Shown piece by piece: positions 25,441 to 35,004 of a stretch of 64,000 bases of DNA (positions are counted from its first letter, which is position 1; each line of letters opens with the position of its first letter). The stretch lies in the NCBI RefSeq assembly GCF_030398385.1, contig NZ_JAOAOQ010000025.1, positions 23,553 to 87,552 on the forward strand. Reading direction: 5' to 3'. This DNA comes from Aquibium sp. ELW1220. Its GTDB lineage: Bacteria; Pseudomonadota; Alphaproteobacteria; Rhizobiales; Rhizobiaceae. Both the position numbers and the translations under genes were made by a program. The notes below the pieces were generated by a model. That model saw nothing but the letters and a program-made list of their open reading frames with translations, did no database searches and had not been told where the DNA came from.

Positions 25441-25465
25441 GTCGACGCCAAAGGGCGAGCGGGCA

Positions 25466-25936
25466 ATGACTGTCAAGACCACGGCCAGGAAGCAGTATTC
25501 ACAGATCGTCGACCGGATGGCGGAACGACTGGCGACGGCGGCAACGCCTCCCGAAGGGTGGCTCACCGTGCTTCGCAAAGCGCTCGGCATGTCGGGCTCG
25601 GACGTCGCAGCACGCGCGGGGGTCAGTCGAAATGCGGTCTATCAGGCCGAACGCAACGAACGCGACGGCGCCATCACGATCAACCAGATGCAGAAGCTCG
25701 CGCAGGCGATGGGCGGACGCTTCGTCTATGCGATCATTCCCGAAGAGGGCAACGCCGACTCTCTCATCCGTGCCCAAGCGCGCCGCAAGGCGGAGGCCCG
25801 GGTGCAGCGCGCCAGCGCTCACATGGCTTTGGAAAAGCAGTCGCTGACCAGCGCCCAGACGGCGCAGCGCGTCGACGACCTGACGGACGAAATGCTTCGC
25901 GACGCACCGTCCGACTTCTGGAAGTCCAATGACTGA
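25466..25936 (+). CDS. Mobile mystery protein A (Xre-type HTH, antitoxin-like)
   Basis: A 156-aa helix-turn-helix protein. The HTH is at about 35-85, with MSGSDVAARAGVSRNAVYQA as its core. The C-terminal tail is helical and charged. Fold, length and partner match the mobile mystery protein A family, which always pairs with a Fic-type protein B. ATG 25466 is preferred; GTG 25439 is in frame but falls inside the operator hairpin. It overlaps protein B by eight bases. It likely represses its own promoter and neutralises the Fic partner (inference). Confidence 0.85.
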   Translation: MTVKTTARKQYSQIVDRMAERLATAATPPEGWLTVLRKALGMSGSDVAARAGVSRNAVYQAERNERDGAITINQMQKLAQAMGGRFVYAIIPEEGNADSLIRAQARRKAEARVQRASAHMALEKQSLTSAQTAQRVDDLTDEMLRDAPSDFWKSND

Positions 25937-26522
25937 CGATCCGGATGGGGCGACGCCGCTCGATCCGGACGAAAGGCACGGCCTCAGGTTTGCACATGTC
26001 ACGACACGCGGCGAGCTTGACGAGCTCGAACAGGCGAACATCGAGCAAGGGCTCGCCTGGATCGCGCGACGCCGCGGGGGATCCATCTTCGATGACCGCT
26101 TCGTCCGAACCTTGCACAAGCGTCTCTTCGGAGACGTCTGGGCCTGGGCGGGCACGTATCGCCGGACGGAGAAGACCATCGGCATCGATCCGCTGCACAT
26201 CCCCGTGCAGCTTCGCATGCTGCTCGACGACGCGCGCTACTGGGCAAAGAACAGCGTCTATCGTCCGCTCGAAGCTGCGGCGCGCTTCCATCACAGAATG
26301 GTGCAGGTTCATCCATTTCCGAATGGCAATGGCCGACACGCCCGGATTGCCGCCGACATCCTCCTTCAAGATGCCTATGCGCACCCTCCCGTAGCATGGT
26401 CGATCGGGTTTGATCTGCAGGCCCACCATGCGCGCCGAGAAGCCTACATTGCGGCGCTTCGCGCGGCCGACGCCCGAGACTACAGCCCTTTGCTGGCGTT
26501 CGTCGGCGCAAGGGATTCGTAG
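25929..26522 (+). CDS. Mobile mystery protein B (Fic-family AMP-transferase)
   Basis: A 197-aa Fic-domain protein. The active-site motif HPFPNGNGRHAR is complete, including the catalytic His and the P-loop-like GNGR, so nucleotidyl transfer (usually AMPylation from ATP) is plausible. The flap region precedes it near TYRRTEKTIG. No inhibitory (S/T)xxxE(G/N) helix is obvious in this chain, which fits control by the upstream partner. It converges on polA with a 36-bp gap. The pair is a toxin-antitoxin-like module of mobile type. Confidence 0.88.
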   Translation: MTDDPDGATPLDPDERHGLRFAHVTTRGELDELEQANIEQGLAWIARRRGGSIFDDRFVRTLHKRLFGDVWAWAGTYRRTEKTIGIDPLHIPVQLRMLLDDARYWAKNSVYRPLEAAARFHHRMVQVHPFPNGNGRHARIAADILLQDAYAHPPVAWSIGFDLQAHHARREAYIAALRAADARDYSPLLAFVGARDS

Positions 26523-26558
26523 CGATGCGGAAACCGGGCGGTCATTGGTACCCAGCCC

Positions 26559-29531
26559 TCAATGCGCCTCGTCCCAGTTGCTTGCCGCCCTGGCATCCAC
26601 CCGCAGCGGCACACGCATGGCGACCGCCGGCATGGCGGCGTGTTCCATGACGTGGCGGATGACGGGGATCGCCTTGTCCACCAGGCTCTCGGGGGCTTCG
26701 AAGATCAGTTCGTCGTGCACCTGCAGGAGCATCTCGACGTCGGACAGGCCTGCCTTGTCCAGCTCGTCCTCCATGCGAACCATCGCGCGGCGGATGACGT
26801 CGGCGGCCGAGCCCTGGATAGGCGCGTTGATGGCGGCGCGCTCGTTGAAGGCGCGCACCTGCGGGTTCGAGGCGCGGATTTCGGGGTAATGCGCGCGGCG
26901 GCCGAAGATGGTCTCGACATAGCCCTTGTCGCGCGCAATCGCCTTGGTCTCGTCCATGTAGTCGCGGATGCCGGGGAAGCGCTCGAAATACTTCCTGATG
27001 TAGGCGCCGGCCTCCTCGCGCGGGATCGACAGCTGGTTGGCCAGCCCGAAGGCCGAAATGCCGTAGATGATGCCGAAATTGATCGCCTTGGCGCGGCGGC
27101 GCACCTCGCCCGGCATGCCCTCGACCGGCACGCCGAACATCTCCGAGGCCGTCATGGCATGGATGTCGATGCCGTCGGCGAAGGCCTGGCGCAGCTGCGG
27201 GATGTCGGCGACATGGGCGAGGACGCGCAGCTCGATCTGCGAATAGTCGGCAGAGATGAGCTTGCGGCCGGGTTCGGCGACGAAGGCGGTGCGGATCTTG
27301 CGGCCTTCGGCGGTGCGGATCGGAATGTTCTGCAGGTTGGGCTCGGATGAGGAGAGCCGGCCCGTCGAGGTCGACGCCATCGAATAGCAGGTGTGGACGC
27401 GCTTCGTGTCGCGGTTGATGAAGCCCGGCAGCGCGTCGGTGTAGGTGGATTTGAGCTTGGTGAGCTGGCGCCAGTCGACGATGCGGCGCGGCAGATCGTG
27501 GCCCTCGGCGGCGAGATCCTCCAGGATGCGCGCGGAGGTGGACCACTGGCCCGTCGCGGTCTTTGTGGCGCCGGCCAGTCCCATCTTGCCGAAGAGGATG
27601 TCGCCCAGCTGCTTGGGCGAGCCGATGTTGAAGCGCTCGCCTGCGAGCTGGTAGATCTCGTCCTCCAGCGCGGCGGCCGCCTGCGCGAAATCGCCCGAGA
27701 GACGCGACAGGATCTGGCGGTCGACGGCGATGCCGCGTCGCTCCATGCGGCCGAGCACGTCGATCAGCGGCCGCTCCAGCCGTTCGTAGACCGAAATGAG
27801 GCTCTCTGCGACGAGGCGCGGCTTGAGCAGGCGCCAGAGCCTGAGCGCCACGTCTGCATCCTCGGCGGCATAGGTGGTGGCGCGGTCGATGTCGACCATG
27901 TCGAAGGTGACGGCCGACTTGCCGCTGCCCGCAACCTCCTTGTAGGCGATGCAGGTGTGGCCGAGCCAGCGCTCGGCCAGCTTGTCCATGCCGTGCCCGC
28001 CGGTGTTGCCGCTGGAGGAGCCCCCATCGAGCACGTAGGACATCAGCATCGTGTCGTCGAGCGGCGCCATGGTGAGGTCGAGCCGGTCGAGCAGCACCCA
28101 GTCGTACTTGATGTTCTGGCCGATCTTCAGCACCGAGCGGTCGACGAGCACGGGGCGCAGCGCCGCCAGTGCCGCGTCGAAGGGAATCTGGCCCGGCAGC
28201 CTCTCGCCGCCGCCGAGCAGGTCGCCGGTGCCGTTGCGGTGGGCGAGCGGCACGTAGGCGGCCTTGCCCGGGCGGGTGGCGATGGAGAAGCCGACGAGTT
28301 CCGCCTCCATGGGATAGAGCGAGGTGGTTTCGGTGTCGATCGACAGAACGCCGGTCTCGCGGGCATCGGCCAGCCAGTCGAGCAATGTCGCAAGGTCGCG
28401 GATCGTGACGTAGGCGGAGCGGTCGATCGGCGTGGCGAGAGCCTCGGCCGCGCGGGCGGCAACGAGATCGGCAGGGGTGGGCGCACCGGCCATGGCGGGG
28501 GACGATCCCGCCGGGCTCGGCTTCGGCTCGCCGCCGGCCGTCAGGCTTCCGCCGGGCGGATCACCGGCTCCGACGTCGGGACCGTGCGCGTCTGCGCCGC
28601 GCTGGACTTCGATCTCGGCGGCATCGACGGCGGTCGCGTCGGCATCCGTCGCCTCGGCGACGCGGCGCGTGAGCGACGTGAACTCCATCGCCTTCAGGAA
28701 GCCGATCAGCTTCGGGCCGTTCGGCGGCTGCAGCGTCAGGTCGTCGAGCCCCTCGGCGAGCGGCACGTCGTTGCGCAGCCGCACCAGCTCGCGGGAGATG
28801 CGGGCCTTGTCGGCGTTCTCGATGATGCTCTCGCGGCGCTTGTTCTGCTTGATCTCGGAGGCGCGGGACAGCAGCGTGTCGAGATCGCCGAACTGCTCGA
28901 GGAGCTGGGCTGCGGTCTTGGGCCCGATGCCCGGCACGCCCGGCACATTGTCGACGGAATCGCCGGTCAGCGCCTGCAGGTCGATCATCTTCTCGGGCGG
29001 CACGCCCCATTTCTCGATGACCTCGGGCACCTTGATCTCGCGGTCCTTCATCGGGTCGTACATCGAGACGGTCTCGCCGACGAGCTGCATCAGGTCCTTG
29101 TCGGAGGAGATGATGGTGGTGTCGGCGCCGGCCTCGCAGGCGAGCCTGGCATAGGTGGCGATGATGTCGTCGGCCTCGAAGCCCTCCATCTCGATGCAGG
29201 GCAGGTCGAAGGCGCGGGTGGCCTGCCGGATCAGCCCGAACTGCGGCACGAGGTCTTCGGGCGGGGCGGACCGGTTGGCCTTGTATTCGGGGTAGAGCTC
29301 GTTGCGGAAGGTCTTCGAGGAATAGTCGAAGATGACGGCGAAATGCGTCGGCACGACGCCGACATCGGTATCGCGGGCACTGACCATCAGCTTCCACAGC
29401 ATGTTGCAGAAGCCGGAGACGGCGCCGACCGGTAGCCCGTCCGACTTGCGGGTCAGCGGCGGCAGTGCGTGATAGGCGCGGAAGATGTAGCCCGAGCCGT
29501 CGACGAGGAAGAGATGATCGCCCTTTTTCAT
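26559..29531 (-). CDS. polA: DNA polymerase I PolA
   Basis: A 990-aa repair and Okazaki-fragment polymerase. The 5'-nuclease domain (1-290) begins LFLVDGSGYIFRAYHALPPL. A variable Pro/Gly/Ala linker lies at about 305-355. The 3'-5' exonuclease is intact (SIDTETTSLYPM with DxE). The polymerase domain carries motif A DYSQIELRVLAH, motif B RRRAKAINFGIIYG and motif C VHDELIFEAP. ATG at 29531 is chosen; the frame is open further upstream to 29804, but that part is not PolA-like. Length is normal for rhizobia. Confidence 0.98.
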   Translation of the reverse strand: MKKGDHLFLVDGSGYIFRAYHALPPLTRKSDGLPVGAVSGFCNMLWKLMVSARDTDVGVVPTHFAVIFDYSSKTFRNELYPEYKANRSAPPEDLVPQFGLIRQATRAFDLPCIEMEGFEADDIIATYARLACEAGADTTIISSDKDLMQLVGETVSMYDPMKDREIKVPEVIEKWGVPPEKMIDLQALTGDSVDNVPGVPGIGPKTAAQLLEQFGDLDTLLSRASEIKQNKRRESIIENADKARISRELVRLRNDVPLAEGLDDLTLQPPNGPKLIGFLKAMEFTSLTRRVAEATDADATAVDAAEIEVQRGADAHGPDVGAGDPPGGSLTAGGEPKPSPAGSSPAMAGAPTPADLVAARAAEALATPIDRSAYVTIRDLATLLDWLADARETGVLSIDTETTSLYPMEAELVGFSIATRPGKAAYVPLAHRNGTGDLLGGGERLPGQIPFDAALAALRPVLVDRSVLKIGQNIKYDWVLLDRLDLTMAPLDDTMLMSYVLDGGSSSGNTGGHGMDKLAERWLGHTCIAYKEVAGSGKSAVTFDMVDIDRATTYAAEDADVALRLWRLLKPRLVAESLISVYERLERPLIDVLGRMERRGIAVDRQILSRLSGDFAQAAAALEDEIYQLAGERFNIGSPKQLGDILFGKMGLAGATKTATGQWSTSARILEDLAAEGHDLPRRIVDWRQLTKLKSTYTDALPGFINRDTKRVHTCYSMASTSTGRLSSSEPNLQNIPIRTAEGRKIRTAFVAEPGRKLISADYSQIELRVLAHVADIPQLRQAFADGIDIHAMTASEMFGVPVEGMPGEVRRRAKAINFGIIYGISAFGLANQLSIPREEAGAYIRKYFERFPGIRDYMDETKAIARDKGYVETIFGRRAHYPEIRASNPQVRAFNERAAINAPIQGSAADVIRRAMVRMEDELDKAGLSDVEMLLQVHDELIFEAPESLVDKAIPVIRHVMEHAAMPAVAMRVPLRVDARAASNWDEAH

Positions 29532-29757
29532 GGGCGAAGGCTTAGCGCGGGAACCGGGCGAAATCCACGCGAAACGACGCGGCCGGCACATCCCTCCCGC
29601 CACGATGTGACGGGCGCGCGGCCTCCGGCGGTTGAATCCGCGGTCGGCACGTGGCATAGACGGGTCACCAGCCGGACCGAGCGCCGCGTGGACCTGCCTC
29701 CACAGACCGCCCTCTGCTCCGCAGCGCCAAGGCGCGGGCACGTTCACGAATTGGTTA

Positions 29758-29953
29758 CGAAGATGTAATCTTCGCGCCCTTGAATCGCCACGATCGAAAT
29801 CCAATTTTCATGTCATCGGAAGTTGCTTCCGAGTTCGGTCAAAGGCCCGTCCCCCGCCTCGCCGAACAGCGCGGCGGCCTCATCCCCCCCTCTCCGGGCC
29901 GCCGCATTTTAAAGTCCGGCCACCGTGGTAGTCCCCCTCCACCACGGTGGCCG
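29758..29953 (+). ncRNA. Candidate structured small RNA region
   Basis: Four hairpins lie in the 469-bp gap between polA and the lipid kinase. They are CGAAGAT-GTA-ATCTTCG (29758-29774), TCGGAAG-TTG-CTTCCGA (29816-29832), GCGGCGGCC/GGCCGCCGC (29871-29905) followed by ATTTT, and CGGCCACCGTGGT/ACCACGGTGGCCG (29917-29953) followed by ATTTT. The loops of the last two are C-rich (CCCCCCTC, CCCCCTCC), complementary to Shine-Dalgarno sequences. Rhizobial alpha-r14-type sRNAs show such anti-SD loops. No homolog is claimed; strand and ends are uncertain. I see nothing in 29532-29757. Confidence 0.4.
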
Positions 29954-30000
29954 ATTTTCGTTTCGGGAACCCCTACCGGCCTCAATTCGACGGATACTGG

Positions 30001-30897
30001 ATGCAAGATCGAACCGACGCCCGCAAGCGACGTGCGCTGCTGCTGTTCAACCCCGGTGCCCGGCGCGCGGCAGAGGGATTCGGTGCGGTGATGCCGCGGC
30101 TGGTACAGGGCGGGCTCGCCGTGACCGTCGAGCCCTTCTCGGCGCTGCCGGAGCTCGCGCGCGACATCGTGCGGCTGCGCGAGACGGCGGACCTGATCGT
30201 GCTGTGCGGCGGCGACGGGACCATCGCGTCCGGCGCCATGGCGGTGATGGAAAGCGGCCTGCCGCTGGGCATCATCCCGATGGGCACCGCCAACGACCTC
30301 GCCCGCACGCTCGACATTCCCATGGACCTCGAACAGGCCGCCGACGTGATCGTGTCGGGCGCCACGCGGCGCATCGACGTCGGCTCCGTCAACGGCCATG
30401 CCTTCTTCAACGTCGCCAGCATCGGGCTCTCCGCCGACCTGGCGCGAAAGCTCGACGCCGGGCTGAAGAAGCGCTGGGGCCGGCTCGGCTATGCCATCGC
30501 CGCGCTGCGCGTGCTGTCGCGAAGCCGCCGCTTCGAGGCGACGATCACCGAGAAGGACTTCGAGACACAGGTTTCGACCTATCAGATCGCGGTCGGCAAC
30601 GGTCGCCACTACGGCGGCGGCAACGTGGTGGAGGAAAAGGCGTCGATCGACGACGGCTATCTCGATCTCTACAGCCTGGAGGTCTCGAACGTGTGGAAGC
30701 TGGCCGCCATGATGCGGTCGTTCCGGGCCGGGCGGCAGGGCCTCTGGAGCGAGGTGCGCACGGCCAAGTGCGTGCGCTTCGACGTGGTGACGAGGCGGCC
30801 GATGCCGGTGAACACGGACGGCGAGATCGTCACCGCGACGCCGGCCCGCTTCATGGTGCATCCGGCCGCGGTGGAGGTTTTCGTTCCGAAGACCTGA
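30001..30897 (+). CDS. Diacylglycerol/sphingosine kinase-family lipid kinase
   Basis: A 298-aa YegS/DagK-type kinase that phosphorylates a lipid hydroxyl with ATP. The catalytic domain (about 10-130) has LLLFNPGARR, the GGDGT nucleotide loop and IPMGTANDLART. The C-terminal beta-sandwich includes VGNGRHYGGGN and ends in NTDGEIV. ATG 30001 places the kinase start directly before the core; GTG 29947 in the same frame would add 18 residues but lies inside a hairpin. Exact lipid substrate unknown. Confidence 0.88.
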   Translation: MQDRTDARKRRALLLFNPGARRAAEGFGAVMPRLVQGGLAVTVEPFSALPELARDIVRLRETADLIVLCGGDGTIASGAMAVMESGLPLGIIPMGTANDLARTLDIPMDLEQAADVIVSGATRRIDVGSVNGHAFFNVASIGLSADLARKLDAGLKKRWGRLGYAIAALRVLSRSRRFEATITEKDFETQVSTYQIAVGNGRHYGGGNVVEEKASIDDGYLDLYSLEVSNVWKLAAMMRSFRAGRQGLWSEVRTAKCVRFDVVTRRPMPVNTDGEIVTATPARFMVHPAAVEVFVPKT

Positions 30898-31000
30898 CGT
30901 CGCGCGCGCCGACCGCTTGTCCAAACACCCCCTCCCCTTTCGGTCGCCCTTGCAGTAGGGTCGCGCCTCCTTTCCAGAGTGCATTCGCGAGCGTCCCGCC

Positions 31001-32389
31001 ATGACCGTTCCATCCTCCGTTCTCTCGGCTCTCGATTCCGGCCTGCCCGGCAGTCTCGATCGTCTGTTCGAACTGTTGCGCATACCGTCGATCTCGACGG
31101 ACCCGGCCTATGCCGGCGACTGCCGCAAGGCGGCGGAGTGGCTGGTGGAGGACCTCGTCTCGATCGGCTTCACCGCCGGCGTCCGGGATACCGCCGGCCA
31201 TCCGATGGTGGTGGCGCATCATGCGGGTGCCTCGGCCGACGCGCCGCACGTGCTGTTCTACGGTCATTACGACGTGCAGCCCGTCGATCCGCTGGAACTC
31301 TGGGAGGACGATCCCTTCGCGCCCGCCGTCAAGACCGGGTCATCGGGCCGCAAAATCATCACCGGTCGCGGCTCGGCCGACGACAAGGGCCAGCTGATGA
31401 CCTTCGTGGAGGCCTGCCGCGCCTGGAAGGCGGCGACGGGCTCGCTGCCCTGCGCCGTGACCATCCTGTTCGAGGGCGAGGAAGAGTCCGGCTCGCCGTC
31501 GCTGAAGCCCTTCCTCGAAGCCAATGCCGAGGAGCTGAAGGCCGATTTCGCGCTGGTCTGCGACACCGGCATGCTGGACCACGAGACGCCCGCGATCTCG
31601 ACCGGCCTGCGCGGCCTCGTGGGCGAGGAGATCGTGGTGAAGGCGGCGAGCCGCGACCTGCATTCGGGCCTCTATGGCGGCGCGGCGGCCAATCCGATCC
31701 ATATCCTGTCGACGATCCTCGCCGACCTGCACGACGCGGACGGCCGCGTCACGCTCGCCGGTTTCTACGACGGCGTCGACGAGACGCCGCCGGAGATCCT
31801 GGCCGGGTGGGAGAAGCTCGGCAGCCGGGCCGAAGACCTGCTGAGCGACATCGGCCTGTCGGTCCCCTCCGGCGAAAAGGGCCGCTCGATCCTCGAACTC
31901 ACCTGGGCCCGGCCGACGGCGGAAGTCAACGGCATCACCGGCGGCTATACCGGCAAGGGCTTCAAGACCGTGATCGCCGCGGAAGCCTCGGCGAAGGTGT
32001 CGTTCCGCCTGGTGCACCGGCAGCAGCCCGAGGCGATCCGCGCCGCCTTCCGCGCCTTCGTGCAGGAGCGCATCCCGGCCGATTGCTCCGTCGAGTTCCA
32101 CAAGCATGGCGGATCGCCGGCGATCCAGCTGCCCTACGACTCGCCGCTCCTGATCAAGGCGAAGCAGGCGCTCTCGGACGAGTGGCCGAACGAGACGGTG
32201 ATGATCGCGATGGGCGGCTCGATCCCGATCGTCGGCGACTTCCAGTCCTTGCTGGGCATGGACTCGCTGCTGGTCGGCTTCGGCCTGCCGGACGATCGCG
32301 TCCATTCGCCGAACGAGAAATACGAATTGTCGTCGTTCCAGAAGGGCCAGCGGTCCTGGGCGCGCATTCTCGGCGCGCTGGCTGCCTGA
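31001..32389 (+). CDS. M20-family metallopeptidase (dipeptidase-like)
   Basis: A 462-aa dinuclear zinc peptidase of the ArgE/DapE/ACY1/CPG2 family. Metal ligands are visible in FYGHYDVQPVD, GRGSADDKGQ (bridging Asp) and LFEGEEESGS (catalytic Glu-Glu), with a final His near the C-terminus in DRVHSPNE. The dimerisation domain interrupts the catalytic domain at about 195-330. The ELWEDDPFAP segment points to the broad dipeptidase subgroup (PF01546 with CNDP-like features). It is 10 bp before rnd. Confidence 0.92.
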   Translation: MTVPSSVLSALDSGLPGSLDRLFELLRIPSISTDPAYAGDCRKAAEWLVEDLVSIGFTAGVRDTAGHPMVVAHHAGASADAPHVLFYGHYDVQPVDPLELWEDDPFAPAVKTGSSGRKIITGRGSADDKGQLMTFVEACRAWKAATGSLPCAVTILFEGEEESGSPSLKPFLEANAEELKADFALVCDTGMLDHETPAISTGLRGLVGEEIVVKAASRDLHSGLYGGAAANPIHILSTILADLHDADGRVTLAGFYDGVDETPPEILAGWEKLGSRAEDLLSDIGLSVPSGEKGRSILELTWARPTAEVNGITGGYTGKGFKTVIAAEASAKVSFRLVHRQQPEAIRAAFRAFVQERIPADCSVEFHKHGGSPAIQLPYDSPLLIKAKQALSDEWPNETVMIAMGGSIPIVGDFQSLLGMDSLLVGFGLPDDRVHSPNEKYELSSFQKGQRSWARILGALAA

Positions 32390-32399
32390 GGAGAACAGA

Positions 32400-33017
32400 A
32401 TGACCATCCGCTTCCACAAGCACGACCTGCCGGATCTCTCGAACTACGCCGTCGACGCGGTCGCCATCGACACCGAGACACTCGGCCTGAAGCCGCATCG
32501 CGACCGGCTCTGCGTGGTGCAGATCTCGCCCGGAGACGGGTCGGCCGACGTGATCCAGATCGAGCGCGGCCAGACCGAGGCGCCGAACCTCGCCAGGCTG
32601 CTGCGCGATCCGGGGATCACCAAGATCTTCCATTTCGGCCGGTTCGACCTCGCCGTGCTGTTCCACAACCTGGGCGTCATGCCGCAGCCGGTGTTCTGCA
32701 CCAAGATCGCGTCGCGGCTGACACGCACCTACACCGACCGGCACGGGCTGAAGGACGTCTGCCAGGAGTTTCTCGGCATCTCGCTGTCGAAGCAGCAGCA
32801 GTCGTCGGACTGGGCGGCGGAGATCCTGTCGCCGGAGCAGCTCGAATATGCCGCCTCGGACGTGCTGCACCTGCACCGGCTGCGCGAAGCACTGACGGCA
32901 CGGCTGATCCGCGACGGCCGGGGGTCGGAAGCGGAGGCATGCTTCGACTTCCTGCCGACGCGGGCGAAGCTCGACCTGATGGGCTGGGACGAGGAAGACA
33001 TCTTCGCGCATTCGTGA
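32400..33017 (+). CDS. rnd: Single-domain ribonuclease D (DEDDy exonuclease)
   Basis: A 205-aa 3'-5' exoribonuclease. The DEDDy residues appear as AIDTETLGL (Asp, Glu), HFGRFDLAVL (Asp) and YAASDVLHLHRL (Asp with the Tyr four before). It lacks the HRDC domains of full RNase D (about 375 aa), as is usual for the short alphaproteobacterial form. GAGGAG lies just upstream of the ATG. It may act in tRNA 3' trimming or general RNA turnover (family knowledge). Confidence 0.92.
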   Translation: MTIRFHKHDLPDLSNYAVDAVAIDTETLGLKPHRDRLCVVQISPGDGSADVIQIERGQTEAPNLARLLRDPGITKIFHFGRFDLAVLFHNLGVMPQPVFCTKIASRLTRTYTDRHGLKDVCQEFLGISLSKQQQSSDWAAEILSPEQLEYAASDVLHLHRLREALTARLIRDGRGSEAEACFDFLPTRAKLDLMGWDEEDIFAHS

Positions 33018-33358
33018 CGGCTGCGGCGTGATCGCCGCCGGCCGCCTTTCCTGGCCTGAACCCTTCCGCCAGGCCGCGCACTCGGCCGACGACGTTTCGG
33101 GGGCCGTGCGAGCCAGTTCCGACGGCGCATCCGCAGCGAGGCAGAACCGGCGGCGGCGGCCTCTTGCGTCGCGGGCTGCGCGGTGACGCATTTCGGCCGC
33201 CCCTTACGATGGGGAGCGGAGACATGCACACCGACCGGACTGCGCAAGATTGCGCAAGAACGGTATCCGCTTCTGCTTGTCTTTGGCGCGCAGGCCGTTA
33301 TGTGGTCGGCGCGATGCATGCGACACGTTCTTGGCGCCTGCCGAAGAAGACGGGAGCG
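33018..33358. other. Intergenic region before rmlC
   Basis: No gene is supported in these 341 bp. A tandem direct repeat TGCGCAAGAT/TGCGCAAGAA lies at 33241-33260. The rmlC frame stays open back to 33164, with an ATG at 33212, but the extra residues look unlike the family. The stretch likely contains the promoter of the polysaccharide operon. Confidence 0.5.
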
Positions 33359-33934
33359 ATGGTGAACATACATCCGGGGGTGGAGCAGCAAAATCCTGGC
33401 GGCGTCCTGGTGCTGGAACCGCGACGTTTCTCCGACGAGCGGGGTTACTTCGAAGAGATCTGGAACCGGACGCGCTTTCGCGACCTCGGGATCGATGTCG
33501 ACTTCGTCCAGGACAATTGCTCGATGTCGGCCACACCCGGCACGCTGCGCGGCCTGCATTTCCAGGCGCCGCCGCATGCGCAGGACAAGCTGGTTCGCTG
33601 CACGCAGGGTGCGATCTTCGACGTGGTCGTCGACATCCGCCGGGGTTCGCCGACCTATGGAAGCTGGATGGGCGTGGAACTGACGCAGGGCAACGGACGT
33701 CAGATCTTCGTGCCGAAAGGCTTCCTGCACGGCTTCGTCACGCTCGAGCCGGACACCCTGGTGCAGTACAAGTGTTCGGACGGCTATGCGCCGGACTGCG
33801 ACAGGTCGGTGCGCTGGGACAGCCTCGGCATCCACTGGCCGCTCGAGACGGCGCCCGTCCTGTCGACGAAGGATGCCCAGGCGATGCCCTGGTCGGACTT
33901 CGACAGTCCCTTCGTGCTCGGCGAGAACGCATGA
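33359..33934 (+). CDS. rfbC: dTDP-4-dehydrorhamnose 3,5-epimerase RmlC
   Basis: A 191-aa cupin enzyme of dTDP-L-rhamnose synthesis. RGYFEEIWN, the catalytic-His motif LRGLHFQAPP and KGFLHGFVTL are all present. It is normal length. GGGAG lies close before the ATG. rmlD follows 34 bp later. rmlA and rmlB, needed to make its substrate from glucose-1-phosphate, are not in the window. Confidence 0.95.
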   Translation: MVNIHPGVEQQNPGGVLVLEPRRFSDERGYFEEIWNRTRFRDLGIDVDFVQDNCSMSATPGTLRGLHFQAPPHAQDKLVRCTQGAIFDVVVDIRRGSPTYGSWMGVELTQGNGRQIFVPKGFLHGFVTLEPDTLVQYKCSDGYAPDCDRSVRWDSLGIHWPLETAPVLSTKDAQAMPWSDFDSPFVLGENA

Positions 33935-33968
33935 GGGACCGGGCGGCACGTCACGGGAATCCGGCAGG

Positions 33969-34829
33969 ATGAAGCTCCTCGTCTTCGGCAAGACGGGTCA
34001 GGTGGCGCGCGAACTCGCACGGCGCTGCCCGCCCGGCATGCAGGCGATCTTCCTTGGCCGCGAACAGGCCGACCTGTCGGTGCCCGAACGCTGCGCCGCG
34101 GCCATCCGCTCGTCGGACGTCGACGTGGTCATCAACGCTGCCGCCTGGACCGCCGTCGACCATGCGGAGGACGACGAGACGCTCGCGACGCTGGTGAACG
34201 GCGCGGCGCCGGGCGCCATGGCGCAGGCCTGCGCAGAGCGCGGCATCCCGTTGCTCCACCTTTCCACCGACTACGTCTTCGACGGCTCCGGCACCCGGCC
34301 CTTCGAGCCCGCCGACGCACCGGCACCGCTCAATGCCTATGGCCGCTCCAAGCTCGCCGGGGAGGCCGCCATCCGCGCAAGCGGTGCCCGCCATCTCGTC
34401 CTGCGGACGAGCTGGGTCGTGTCGGCGCATGGAACCAATTTCGTCCGGACGATGCTGCGGCTGGGGCGGGAGCGCGACGTCGTGAGGGTCGTCTCCGACC
34501 AGATCGGGGGACCGACGCCGGCCGGCGCGATCGCCGAGGCGCTGCTGTCGGCGGCGCGCGACATGGCGGCGGGGGCGGCCGGCGGCACCCACCACTTCGC
34601 AGGCGCACCCGACACGAGCTGGGCCGAGTTCGCCCGGGCGATCATGACGGAAGCCGGCCTGTCCTGCGCGGTGGAGGACATCCCGAGCGCAGCCTATCCG
34701 ACCAGGGCGCGCCGGCCGCTGAATTCGCGGCTGGACTGCACCGGCTTCGAGCGGGCGTTCGGCATCGCCAGACCGGACTGGCGCGAGGGCCTGGCAGAGA
34801 TCGTCGCGGAGATCGGGGGAGCCGGGTGA
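33969..34829 (+). CDS. rfbD: dTDP-4-dehydrorhamnose reductase RmlD
   Basis: A 286-aa short-chain dehydrogenase that completes dTDP-L-rhamnose with NAD(P)H. The Rossmann motif is GKTGQVA at 7-13. [10 protein letters not shown] and YGRSKLAGE give the Thr/Tyr/Lys active site. The [12 protein letters not shown] segment is typical of RmlD. It lies directly after rmlC in the same operon. Confidence 0.95.
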   Translation: MKLLVFGKTGQVARELARRCPPGMQAIFLGREQADLSVPERCAAAIRSSDVDVVINAAAWTAVDHAEDDETLATLVNGAAPGAMAQACAERGIPLLHLSTDYVFDGSGTRPFEPADAPAPLNAYGRSKLAGEAAIRASGARHLVLRTSWVVSAHGTNFVRTMLRLGRERDVVRVVSDQIGGPTPAGAIAEALLSAARDMAAGAAGGTHHFAGAPDTSWAEFARAIMTEAGLSCAVEDIPSAAYPTRARRPLNSRLDCTGFERAFGIARPDWREGLAEIVAEIGGAG

Positions 34830-35004
34830 GCCGGGGCGAGACCGGCGCTGCCGGCGCGTCCGCCCCCACGTCCGGCAGCGGCCGGACGCATCGTGCGATG
34901 CGTTCGAGCGGGACGGCTTTTCCATGCGGCCAGACTGTGGCATGCCGTGTTCCGCTGGCGTGGGCACGCCAGCCGGCGCCTACCGGTACCAAGGATCTCC
35001 TGCG

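Noticed and set aside
29532..29804. Longer PolA start
   Set aside because: The extra residues do not resemble the PolA N-terminus, which begins cleanly at ATG 29531.
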